From contig CAYTFC010000077.1 of assembly GCA_964436955.1 (NCBI GenBank), positions 1 through 12,968 of the forward strand: 12,968 bases of DNA, written 5' to 3'. Of this stretch, positions 5,136-12,471 are shown in pieces. Position 1 is the first letter of the stretch; each line of letters starts with the position of its first letter. The stretch comes from CAMFKD01 sp964436955 (GTDB lineage: Bacteria > Chlamydiota > Chlamydiia > Chlamydiales > JAJFMA01). The notes beneath the pieces were generated by a model that was not told where the DNA came from, searched no databases, and was given only the letters and a program-made list of their open reading frames with translations. The position numbers and the translations under genes are program-made.

Positions 5136-6431
5136 CTATCGATTGAACTGTGGGTTCAATGTGTTAGTGCGCTTTTCTAGCATAGCAGCGACTCTCACAG
5201 CAACGTTTTTGTCTGTAAATGCAGCAGAGGAAGTGTGTTTGCAGCTTCCTTTTCCAGCGCAATCATGGTCAGATGTTTTGCAGGAATTTTTTCCTTTGCA
5301 ATCGTTCTGTCCTTTGCACTTTTGGCTGGCTAGCTCAAGTGCGAGAGCTTGGCCTTCGGGAGTTAGGGCTCGGAACTCTGCTTTTGCTTGCTTGTTAAGC
5401 AATGTCAAGAGAGTGTCCTTGTCTAACTGTTGTTGCTGGCCTTTGCTTTCAGCAAATCCACCGTTGTTTTTGCCCGAATTGTTTTTCTTGCCAGCTTTGC
5501 TGTTGCCATTGTTTTTGTTTTGATTGTGGCTGTTGGCTTTGCTGTTGTTGGTAGATGGAACGTTATCATCGTCTCCCCACGCGATTTGTCCGGCATTTTT
5601 GTTTTTCTTTCCGCCGCGGTTACCGGCTGTGTTCGAATTGCCGGTTTGGTTGCTAGGAGTGTCATCGCCCCAAGCTAGCTGTCCACCATTCGAACTTTGG
5701 TTTTTGCGTGTACCGGCATTGTTTGTCTGTCCTGCGGATGAGGACGAGGTATTGTCATCACCCCAAGAGATTTGACCGAGGGTTCTGCCGTTGCCGTTAT
5801 TGCTGTTATTTGATGCATTGTTTCTGTTGTTCTTTGCACCAGCGCCCGAATGTCCTTGGTTGCCCGCTTTTCCGTCACAACCTTGGCTACTATTGCAGCC
5901 ACTTGTATTACCGTTGCCTTTTGTGCCGCGGTTGGCTTTAGTTTGATTCTGTCCGCCAATTGAATTGGGCGTGTCCGCTAGTGATACGTTGTTGCCTCTG
6001 TTGCCACGTACGCCACCGGGGGGTTTTGCTCCACTTCCATTGCGAGTTCCGCTATTGGAGTGATTGCTTTTTCGATGTCCATTACTGTTGCCATTATCGT
6101 TGTTGTTGCAATTGCCGCCATATCCGCCACCATTGTCATTGCCATATCCGCCGCCGTTATCCTTGCCATCGCAGCTGCCACAACCGCTTCCCCATGTTGC
6201 TCGGTTGCCTGTTTCGCCGACGCTTGGGCTGGCGATAAGACGTGCTAATAGCTGACCATCTCGGTCTAGACTGTTGTATAGGGTTTGATCTTCTTCGCTC
6301 AATGAGCTCAAAAAGTCGTTGTCAGAAAAGTTCTCAGTTTCGTTTGCAGAAAGCTCACCTTGGTTGGCCATGAGAATAATGCCACTAGCTAAGCCGAGTA
6401 GTGCGAGTTTCTTCAGATCGCGTTTCTTCAT
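5136..6431 (-). CDS. bufA: giant secreted Cys-containing RiPP precursor (bufferin-like), Asn/Gly-rich
   Basis: 431 residues. The signal peptide is 1-29 (cleavage likely LSA/NE). A helical stretch at about 40-68 leads to a first Cys cluster, C84-x2-C87 plus C108, with DNGGGYG repeated at 91-97 and 99-105. A low-complexity Asn/Gly/Ser/Lys body, about 90-335, contains C179-x5-C185 and three copies of GQ(I/L)(S/A)WGDD with Trp at 223, 254 and 285, exactly 31 residues apart. A second helical stretch (340-370, FRALTPEGQALALELASQ) leads to the array C372-x5-C378-x5-C384-x6-C391-x5-C397 built on CKGxxx units, then a charged tail. The C-terminal array followed by an MNIO and a DUF2063 gene is the bufferin layout. 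Bufferins bind copper in the periplasm after cysteine oxidation; this use is inferred. Known precursors are much shorter, so the long body is new to me. The ribosome site AAGGAG lies 7 nt before the ATG. Confidence 0.8.
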   Translation of the reverse strand: MKKRDLKKLALLGLASGIILMANQGELSANETENFSDNDFLSSLSEEDQTLYNSLDRDGQLLARLIASPSVGETGNRATWGSGCGSCDGKDNGGGYGNDNGGGYGGNCNNNDNGNSNGHRKSNHSNSGTRNGSGAKPPGGVRGNRGNNVSLADTPNSIGGQNQTKANRGTKGNGNTSGCNSSQGCDGKAGNQGHSGAGAKNNRNNASNNSNNGNGRTLGQISWGDDNTSSSSAGQTNNAGTRKNQSSNGGQLAWGDDTPSNQTGNSNTAGNRGGKKNKNAGQIAWGDDDNVPSTNNSKANSHNQNKNNGNSKAGKKNNSGKNNGGFAESKGQQQQLDKDTLLTLLNKQAKAEFRALTPEGQALALELASQKCKGQNDCKGKNSCKTSDHDCAGKGSCKHTSSAAFTDKNVAVRVAAMLEKRTNTLNPQFNR

Positions 6432-6578
6432 GGAAAAACTCCTTAGAATGCCTGTTGATTTTTGTTAGAACACCTTAGGTTTTGCCCATGTCTCTGGTAA
6501 AAATTGCGTGACCAAAGGGTGAGCGTTGCTTGACTGGTTGTTGTACTGAAAAATTTAGTGTAATTGCAAGAAAAAAAA

Positions 6579-7346
6579 CTATGTAAGGCGGAACAGGTTG
6601 CATGCATTTTGATAGGTAGCGGACGCAACATCTACAATGCTGACTTGTTTGACTTGAGCAATGACCTCTGCAACTTCAACGACAAATGCAGGCTCATTGA
6701 TTTTGCCACGATGTTTTTGTGGCGCAAGGTAAGGAGAGTCTGTTTCGATAAGTAGGCGATCCAATGGCACGAGGCGTGCGACGTCTCGTAAGCTTTCGCT
6801 TTTTTTAAAGGTGACGATTCCACTAAGAGATACGTACCAATTTCGCTTTAAAACTTGTTCTGCTTCCTCGCAAGTTCCTGTGAAACAGTGCAATACTCCA
6901 GGGCCTTGGTAGTGTGTATCCAAAATTTCAAAGAAATCAGCAAATGCTTCCCGACAATGAATGATTACGGGCAGAGCGCATTCCTGCGCTAACGCTAGGT
7001 AGCGACGCAAAAAGGACTTCTGTAGTTCTCGCTCTGAGTGTTCGTAGAAATAATCGAGGCCCGTTTCTCCGACGGCGACAAGTTTTCCTTCTTTTGCACA
7101 TTGAGCAAATAGGGGAAACATCTCCTCGCCTTCAGTGGCGACATCGTGGGGCGTGGTGGCGCCGCTGTTAACGATCCATGGACAACGCTCTGCGAGCGCC
7201 AAACCAGCTTCCAGGCTTGGCTTGTCGGTGCAAATATTGACGATACGATCGACGCCGACTGCTTTAGCACGGTCGGCAAGAGCGTCGGCGTGATCAACTA
7301 GTTGACGAGATGTTAAATGTGCGTGGCTGTCAAAGTAAGCGGTCAC
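6579..7346 (-). CDS. tatD: TatD-family metal-dependent DNase/hydrolase
   Basis: A 255-residue TIM-barrel hydrolase of normal length. All metal ligands are present: H8 and H10 (DSHAH), E94 (GETGLDY), H130 (VIIHCRE), H153 (LHCFTG) and D203 (ETDSPYLAP). TatD proteins are magnesium-dependent 3'-5' exonucleases linked to DNA repair and turnover; the exact substrate in Chlamydiae is not known to me. The start is GTG 7346, overlapping the dsbD stop in a GTGA 4-nt overlap, so the two are co-translated. A run of eight T follows the stop codon on the coding strand, but I see no hairpin before it, so some transcripts may run on into the precursor gene 147 nt downstream. The tatD-dsbD pair is the chlamydial arrangement. 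Confidence 0.95.
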   Translation of the reverse strand: MTAYFDSHAHLTSRQLVDHADALADRAKAVGVDRIVNICTDKPSLEAGLALAERCPWIVNSGATTPHDVATEGEEMFPLFAQCAKEGKLVAVGETGLDYFYEHSERELQKSFLRRYLALAQECALPVIIHCREAFADFFEILDTHYQGPGVLHCFTGTCEEAEQVLKRNWYVSLSGIVTFKKSESLRDVARLVPLDRLLIETDSPYLAPQKHRGKINEPAFVVEVAEVIAQVKQVSIVDVASATYQNACNLFRLT

Positions 7347-9619
7347 GGATTTGCTATTGCTCTTGTGGATGCTTTGTTTTCGGCAATTGTATGTTGCATC
7401 TTCTCAAGATAGCTAGTCACAATGTCTGGTGTCAGTACTTGTGGCAGCACAAGCGGAACATCTACTCCCGGCATATAGAGCAAGTATAGAGGCACGCCAT
7501 TACGACCGTAGCGCTTGAGCTCTTTTGTGATGGCAGGATCGGGTCGAGTCCAATCCGCCTTAATTTTTGCGATGCCTAGGTCTTCAAACTTTTTCTCAAT
7601 ATCATCCAGCAGTAAAACGAGGTGGTTTGTTTGACAAATGACACACCATTTAGCGGTGAAGTCAATGAAAACAGGCTTACCTGCAGCACGTAGTTCTTCT
7701 ATTAGCGTTGGCGAGAAGGGAAGCCATGCGCGCGGATTGCTTTCGCTAGTTGCGAAATCACCTGCGATCATTCCGCCGTTAGGATCCGGCTCCATTTGGC
7801 TTGAAATTACCAAGACATAGGAGGCAAAAAGTGCCATGAAGATGCTTGCTAGGGTTGCCGCTCTTTGTACGCGTTGTGAGCGCATGGGGTGGCACCATTT
7901 GCCATAGATCCAGCATGTTACTGTGAGGAGGAATAGCGAGCACAGTAGGAGGAATACGCCCGTATGGTTAGTTTCTACGCCAAAGACGAGGATTAGCCAA
8001 AGAATTGTGGCGATTAGCATAAAGGCCATCAATTGCTTGAAGGTGATCATCCAATCACCAGGTTTGGGCAGCCATTTGGTGAGATTCGGGAACAGAGTAA
8101 GCATCAAGTAGGGGAATGCCATTCCTAGCCCCAAAACCGTGAAAATAAGCATGGCCGAAGCGGGCGGTAATGTCACTGCGTACCCAATGGCTGCTCCAAG
8201 AAAAGGTCCTGTGCAGGGCGTTGCTACAGCGGTTGCCAGAACTCCATTAAAAAAAGATGCGGAGTAGCCAGTAGCTTTTTTGTTGTTGTGACTTTCCTTC
8301 TGACCAGCCCAAGAGGCCACTGTTGTGCCCATTTCGAATACGCCGAACAGGCTCAGGGCAAACACGAGTAATACTGCAGCTAAAATGGCTACGAAAATGG
8401 GTTCTTGTAACTGGAAGCCCCAGCCGACTGCATGGCCATAAGCCTGTAAAGCTAGGAGAATTCCTGCCAAAAGCCAAAAGGAAATCAACACACCAATCGT
8501 AAAGGCAACGCCATGCTTGAAAGTAGTGACTCTGTGGTGGCCTGCCATCTTGACGATGCTGAGAATTTTTAGCGAAATAACGGGTAGGACGCATGGCATT
8601 AGATTCAGGATCATCCCGCCTACGAAAGCCATAGCTAGCGCTAAACCCAAGCCGCCATCGAAGTCATGGGCGTTTGGAGCGACGGCAGAAGCTTCAACGG
8701 TTTTATCCGCCATGGCAATGGTCTTTTCCGACATGGGAACGTTAACGTTCACAGCAATCGGCTTGGATTGCCCAATTTTCTTAAGAAGAAGTAGCCCCTC
8801 CAATGATTCTGGAGTTTTGCCGGTTGAAATTTTATCTAGGTCTAACGTGTACGTTCCTTGAGCATTGGACTTGAGGGCAATGGCGGAATGGAAGTCGATG
8901 GAATCAGTATCTGCTGGAAGGAAGTAGGCCTCTTCGATTTTTCCCTTATTGGAGGCCGGCGGCTGTAGACTTAGCTGAATTGCTGTGGAAGCATCTTTTG
9001 CTTTGATGCTCCAAGTTTGTTGGGGAAGTTGGTCGCGAGCTTTGCTAAATAAGGTCGTATGTTGTGCATCGCGAAGTGGGGTGGATTTGGACACCGGTAA
9101 GTTTAATTTGGCCGAGCAATCTCCCGGAATACAATTTCCCTCATTGCAAGCGATCCAGCGAATCGTGGCTTCCAACGAAATATCCGATTCAGACGCCATT
9201 CCTTTGCCAGGCATCACTTTAGCAAGAAGGATAAAGGGCTCGGCGTATCCAAATGAAACGAGTGTTTTATCTTCAAAACGCTCGGGGGTTGGCCAATCCA
9301 GCCCCATCACCTGAAAGCCTGATGGCAAAGCCCATTCTACTGATGTGCCAAGACCACTATCTCCAGAGTTTTTCCAATAAGTGTGCCATCCTTTATCCAG
9401 ATCCACTTGAAGGGCAATCCAGAAAGCGCGTCCTGGCTGGACAGCTTTATCTTCTGCAAGAAGCCGCAACTGAACCGGTTCCCGCTGCGCCACATACCCC
9501 GTAGATGCAAAAGAAGCGAAGTTGGGCGTTTCGGCGGCAAAGAAATCGCTAGCGTGGATTCCCTGGGCGGAGCAAAGAGCAACGAGGCTCAAGGTAAAGC
9601 TAACCAGACATCTTAACAT
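7343..9619 (-). CDS. dsbD: thiol:disulfide interchange protein DsbD (ScsB-like N-domain)
   Basis: 758 residues with a signal peptide (1-23). The N-terminal periplasmic domain has KGWHTYWKNSGDSGL (76-90) and WIACNEGNCIPGDC (C158, C163, C168). About eight membrane helices span 322-605 with the redox cysteines C343 (LMPCVLP) and C469 (VATPCTGP). A C-terminal thioredoxin-like domain has the CVIC active site at 659-662. The protein moves electrons from cytoplasmic thioredoxin across the inner membrane to periplasmic thiols. The N-domain style (GWHTYW.N.GDSG) is that of ScsB-like DsbD proteins, linked in other bacteria to copper tolerance. Start ATG 9619 has AAGGGG before it. It is the first gene of the leftward block and overlaps tatD by 4 nt. 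Its position just upstream of a cysteine-based RiPP operon may be functional, but the dsbD-tatD pair also exists in chlamydiae without that operon. Confidence 0.95.
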   Translation of the reverse strand: MLRCLVSFTLSLVALCSAQGIHASDFFAAETPNFASFASTGYVAQREPVQLRLLAEDKAVQPGRAFWIALQVDLDKGWHTYWKNSGDSGLGTSVEWALPSGFQVMGLDWPTPERFEDKTLVSFGYAEPFILLAKVMPGKGMASESDISLEATIRWIACNEGNCIPGDCSAKLNLPVSKSTPLRDAQHTTLFSKARDQLPQQTWSIKAKDASTAIQLSLQPPASNKGKIEEAYFLPADTDSIDFHSAIALKSNAQGTYTLDLDKISTGKTPESLEGLLLLKKIGQSKPIAVNVNVPMSEKTIAMADKTVEASAVAPNAHDFDGGLGLALAMAFVGGMILNLMPCVLPVISLKILSIVKMAGHHRVTTFKHGVAFTIGVLISFWLLAGILLALQAYGHAVGWGFQLQEPIFVAILAAVLLVFALSLFGVFEMGTTVASWAGQKESHNNKKATGYSASFFNGVLATAVATPCTGPFLGAAIGYAVTLPPASAMLIFTVLGLGMAFPYLMLTLFPNLTKWLPKPGDWMITFKQLMAFMLIATILWLILVFGVETNHTGVFLLLCSLFLLTVTCWIYGKWCHPMRSQRVQRAATLASIFMALFASYVLVISSQMEPDPNGGMIAGDFATSESNPRAWLPFSPTLIEELRAAGKPVFIDFTAKWCVICQTNHLVLLLDDIEKKFEDLGIAKIKADWTRPDPAITKELKRYGRNGVPLYLLYMPGVDVPLVLPQVLTPDIVTSYLEKMQHTIAENKASTRAIANP

Positions 9620-9672
9620 GCATTTCCCCTTGATTGGATAAGTCTGCTGACAGAAGGCTTAAGCAAAAGCCT

Positions 9673-9703
9673 ATCATAAAATGAAAAAAAAATAATCATT
9701 ATT
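9673..9703 (-). promoter_or_regulatory. possible dsbD promoter with Fur-box-like operator
   Basis: AATAATCATTATT at 9691-9703 is a perfect palindrome with a one-base centre. It agrees with 11 of 13 bases in the core of the classical Fur box (GATAATCATTATC); over 19 bases about 14 agree. A TATGAT -10-like hexamer reads leftward at 9678-9673, with only a poor -35, so the palindrome would cover the -35 area. This suggests metal-responsive control of dsbD. The site is AT-rich and could be chance. Confidence 0.4.
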
Positions 9704-9744
9704 CATAAGCAGACTAGTCATCCGGCAGTAGCCCTACCACCGAC

Positions 9745-9773
9745 TTGACAAATTCATAAAATTCGCGTATCAA
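9745..9773 (+). promoter_or_regulatory. sigma-70-type promoter of the tolQ-exbD-tonB-like operon
   Basis: TTGACA at 9745-9750, a 17-nt spacer, then TATCAA at 9768-9773. The -35 is perfect and the -10 matches 4 of 6. Transcription would start near 9780, giving a leader of about 33 nt to the tolQ ATG at 9813. Confidence 0.65.
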
Positions 9774-9812
9774 GCTCGCATTACTATATGTTATCAAACG
9801 AGCTATAGAGCA

Positions 9813-10526
9813 ATGATTTTAAGCGTTAATTTATTAGGTGTCAACCCTTTTGTTCAGGCTTATACTCAGTCGGATCTATTAGGTAAGGTTATCTTTATCT
9901 CACTGATTCTTTTGTCTATTATTACTTGGGTTGTTCTTTTATATAAGGTGCGGTTTACGCGTAGAGCACGACTACTCTCGAAGCAATTCGCTGAGCAATT
10001 CGGAGCACAGCGGCATAACCCGCTCAATTTTCCCCACGATACATCGCTGCTGAACCCCTATCTCAACCTATACATGAAATTAAAGGGATATACCGTGGAT
10101 CTGCTCAATAAGAATAAACGTTTTGGAGACAACATCTATCTGTCGCCAGCCGATATCGATTTGGTAGGATCGCACGTCATGACTGCGATTTCGACGGAAA
10201 CCAAAGGCCTTGAGCGGCATTTGTATATCTTATCTACATGTACGAGCTTGGCGCCTTTTTTGGGATTGTTGGGAACCGTATGGGGGATATTGGCAACCTT
10301 TGCGGAGCCGCAGCTTCTAGGAACTACCGGATCGCACGCCGTATTGGGCGGGATATCGCTCGCTTTGGTGACCACAGTGCTCGGGCTGCTCAATGCCATT
10401 CCAGCGCTTATTGGATATAACTATTTGAAGGATGTCATTGCTGATTTCGAAACCTCCATGGAAGAATTTTCCAGCGATCTGATTAGTTCAGTGGAACTGC
10501 AATATCGCCAGGTAGACCTAAAATGA
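9813..10526 (+). CDS. tolQ: TolQ/ExbB-family proton channel subunit
   Basis: 237 residues with the family layout: one N-terminal membrane helix (about 23-45), a cytoplasmic loop, then a helix pair around APFLGLLGTVWGIL (147-160) and GGISLALVTTVLGLLNAIPALI (from 179). The G-x-x-G-T-V-x-G signature and the Thr residues of the later helix line the ion path in this family. With ExbD it forms the motor that uses proton-motive force to drive a TonB/TolA-like linker. The ATG at 9813 has only a weak GAG ribosome site. It is the first gene after the promoter at 9745 and overlaps exbD by 4 nt (ATGA). The order tolQ-exbD-linker matches chlamydial CT596-CT598 from memory. Whether it serves envelope maintenance (Tol) or uptake (Exb) cannot be told. 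Confidence 0.93.
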   Translation: MILSVNLLGVNPFVQAYTQSDLLGKVIFISLILLSIITWVVLLYKVRFTRRARLLSKQFAEQFGAQRHNPLNFPHDTSLLNPYLNLYMKLKGYTVDLLNKNKRFGDNIYLSPADIDLVGSHVMTAISTETKGLERHLYILSTCTSLAPFLGLLGTVWGILATFAEPQLLGTTGSHAVLGGISLALVTTVLGLLNAIPALIGYNYLKDVIADFETSMEEFSSDLISSVELQYRQVDLK

Positions 10527-10939
10527 GACGTCGTTTCCGTATTCCACACTCGGAACCCACCATTAATCTGACGCCGCTAATCGATGTGGTTTTTGTCATA
10601 TTGATCGTGTTTTTAGTGGCCGCCCCTCTGCTTGAGCTTGAGCAAATCAGCATTGCCCAGGCCGCACCCCATTCCGCTGAAACCATAAAATCCGTGCAGG
10701 CCAAGAGCGCGATAACTGTTTACGTCCGTCAGGACGACACCGTTTGGTTTGAGGACCAACGACGCGAGTTAGCAACCCTTGGAACCATTTTGGCAGAAGC
10801 ACGTCAGCGTTATCCCAATACCGTGCCCCAGCTGATTCAGGATCAAAAAAGTCACTTTGGCGTCTATCAGTCCGTAAAGAATGCCTTTGAAGTGGCTGGT
10901 TTTGGAGAAGTAGAGCTGATTTTAAGACCAGGAGCGTAA
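10523..10939 (+). CDS. exbD: ExbD/TolR-family biopolymer transport protein
   Basis: 138 residues, the standard size. A short basic N-terminus (MRRRFRI) is followed by a single membrane helix INLTPLIDVVFVILIVFLVA (14-33) with the essential acidic residue D21. A periplasmic domain follows, with ITVYVRQDDTVWF and later IQDQKSHFGVYQSVKNAFEVAG, as in other ExbD/TolR proteins. D21 is the likely proton-carrying residue of the motor. The start overlaps the tolQ stop as ATGA, so the two are translationally coupled. The linker gene starts 2 nt after this gene ends. Confidence 0.95.
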   Translation: MRRRFRIPHSEPTINLTPLIDVVFVILIVFLVAAPLLELEQISIAQAAPHSAETIKSVQAKSAITVYVRQDDTVWFEDQRRELATLGTILAEARQRYPNTVPQLIQDQKSHFGVYQSVKNAFEVAGFGEVELILRPGA

Positions 10940-10941
10940 GC

Positions 10942-11598
10942 ATGCATGCGACGACAGCTCAACCGCCAAACATTAGACGCGTGTTGATATCTGTTTTGGT
11001 CGCGCATTTGCTCATAGGAATCTATGTGCTTTGGGAACCCACAAAACCTGCTACGATGGTTCCCTCCCAGCAACGTGTCGTGGTGAAAACCGTGGCATTG
11101 GCACCGCAAAAGCCAGCAGTATCAGCTCCAACTCCCCCTTTGCCCAAAGCACCAGTTAAACCGGCAACCAAGCCAAAACCAGCAACCAAGCCCGCGCCTA
11201 AACCGGTAGCTAAACCCAGCCCGCTTCCTACAGCATTGGAGAAAGCCAAAGCATCGCTATCGCAACTACAGGAAACATCGACACAAGGCACACAATCCAC
11301 ACTTCCACACTTAGTAGTCCCTGTCTTGTCTATTCCTAAGACAGCTAATCTCTATAGTATCGAGTTGTCGATCCGTCTCAGAGCCCTCTTAAAGCTGCCC
11401 GAATACGGTCAGGTAAAGGTTAACATCACACTGGAGCGCACTGGACGCGTCGCCTCAGTCGAAATCCTATCTTCTGAAAGCGAAGTTAATAAACATTATG
11501 TAGAGAAAGCCCTACCAGACCTAAAATTCACTGAGTTCGGTAACCAATTTCCTGGCGAAACCACCCACAGCTTCACCCTCGTGCTCAGCAATGAGTAA
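10942..11598 (+). CDS. TonB/TolA-like energy-transducing linker protein (chlamydial CT598-like)
   Basis: 218 residues. There is an N-terminal membrane anchor (about 14-31), then a Pro/Lys/Ala-rich rigid spacer (about 58-98, with repeated KPATKP and KPAPKPVAKP). A short helical part with Gln/Ser/Thr follows (99-120), and a C-terminal globular domain (about 138-218) with VKVNITLERTGRVASVEILSSES and ALPDLKFTEFG, the usual TonB/TolA C-domain pattern of strand, turn, G-x-V-x-x-V-x-I-x-x-S and helix. It would span the periplasm and pass motor energy to an outer-membrane partner. The ATG at 10942 has AGGAG 8 nt upstream. Its partner gene tolB, expected next in chlamydiae, is not in the window. I cannot say if it is TonB or TolA by function. 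Confidence 0.82.
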   Translation: MHATTAQPPNIRRVLISVLVAHLLIGIYVLWEPTKPATMVPSQQRVVVKTVALAPQKPAVSAPTPPLPKAPVKPATKPKPATKPAPKPVAKPSPLPTALEKAKASLSQLQETSTQGTQSTLPHLVVPVLSIPKTANLYSIELSIRLRALLKLPEYGQVKVNITLERTGRVASVEILSSESEVNKHYVEKALPDLKFTEFGNQFPGETTHSFTLVLSNE

Positions 11599-11637
11599 GC
11601 CGTATATTGCAGGCGTGGACTTCTTTTTGGAGGGATT

Positions 11638-12471
11638 ATGAGGCACTTATTTGTTTTCTTTGCGGTTATAAGTTTTTCCAATGTTCTTGCTACAGAAGCG
11701 ATTTTTCAACAACAAGCGTTGAAAGTTGGAATCATCAGCGCTTTGCCTGAGGAATATGGAACCCTTCTCGAGCATATGGAAGGAGTACAATCTCAAGAAA
11801 AAGGCATGAGAACCTACTACAAAGGGAAATTACAAGGAATTGATACTGTAGTAGTAGCTTCGCGGATTGGCAAGGTTGCTGCAGCGGTGGCCACTACAAG
11901 TCTTATTTTGGACTATAATGTTGACTTTGTGATTTTCGTAGGAGTAGCTGGAGCCATCGATCCGTCATTAAATGTAGGTGACATTGTTGTGGCTAATGCG
12001 TTAATTCAACACGACGTTGATGCTCGTCCTTTTTGCCCAATTTATGAGATACCGCTATTAAAAATTCGCTCCTTTGATTCGGACCCATGTTTAAAGAATT
12101 TATCGATCCGAGCTTCTCAAAATTTTATCAAAGCAGATTTAAATAAACTTATATCTGCTGACGTTTTGAATGAATTTCACATCACGACGCCTCAGATCTA
12201 TGAGGGCCTTGTCATCACTGGAGATCAGGTAATTTCCCAAGACGCTCAAAAAACGGCACTAAGACAGAACTTGCCGAACGCTTTGTGTGTTGAGATGGAG
12301 GGAGCCAGTGTAGCCCAAGTATGCTATGAACATGGGATTCCTTTTGTTGTCATTCGTACCATTTCCGATTATGCGAATCATGAACATAATACTGTGGATG
12401 TTAAACAATTTATCCGTCAAGTTTCTGGTTGTTATTCCGTTGGGGTCATTAACAACCTATATCGTTTATGA
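11638..12471 (+). CDS. exported MTA/SAH-type nucleosidase (PNP/UDP phosphorylase superfamily)
   Basis: 277 residues. A signal peptide at 1-18 (cleavage likely VLA/TEA) precedes a full nucleosidase domain starting LKVGIISALPEEY. E39 aligns with the E12 base of E. coli MTA/SAH nucleosidase, VEMEG (218-222, M220 and E221) is the sugar-binding loop, and RTISDYA carries the catalytic D244. IGKVAAAVATT and FVGVAGAI are further family blocks. Such enzymes cleave the N-glycosidic bond of methylthioadenosine, S-adenosylhomocysteine, 5'-deoxyadenosine or aminodeoxyfutalosine; chlamydial CT263 is a relative tied to the futalosine route to menaquinone. The unusual part is the signal peptide, which would place the enzyme in the periplasm or outside. 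The ribosome site GGAGG is 6 nt before the ATG, and the gap to the linker gene is 39 nt, so it may share that operon. Confidence 0.87.
   Translation: MRHLFVFFAVISFSNVLATEAIFQQQALKVGIISALPEEYGTLLEHMEGVQSQEKGMRTYYKGKLQGIDTVVVASRIGKVAAAVATTSLILDYNVDFVIFVGVAGAIDPSLNVGDIVVANALIQHDVDARPFCPIYEIPLLKIRSFDSDPCLKNLSIRASQNFIKADLNKLISADVLNEFHITTPQIYEGLVITGDQVISQDAQKTALRQNLPNALCVEMEGASVAQVCYEHGIPFVVIRTISDYANHEHNTVDVKQFIRQVSGCYSVGVINNLYRL

Noticed and set aside
5143..6255. Several long open frames on the plus strand and in other minus frames across the precursor gene
   Set aside because: They come from its repetitive Asn/Gly codons; their proteins are runs of Cys/His/Leu or Ala/Met/Thr with no ribosome sites, while the chosen frame has a signal peptide, a strong ribosome site and conserved Cys spacing.
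6432..6578. Promoter for the precursor operon in the tatD-precursor gap
   Set aside because: The best pair, TTGCAA and TACAAC with 18 nt between on the minus strand, matches only 4 of 6 at each box; a promoter is likely in this gap but I cannot place it.
8247..8861. Open frames overlapping dsbD on both strands
   Set aside because: The dsbD frame has all family motifs through this region; the others are shadows.
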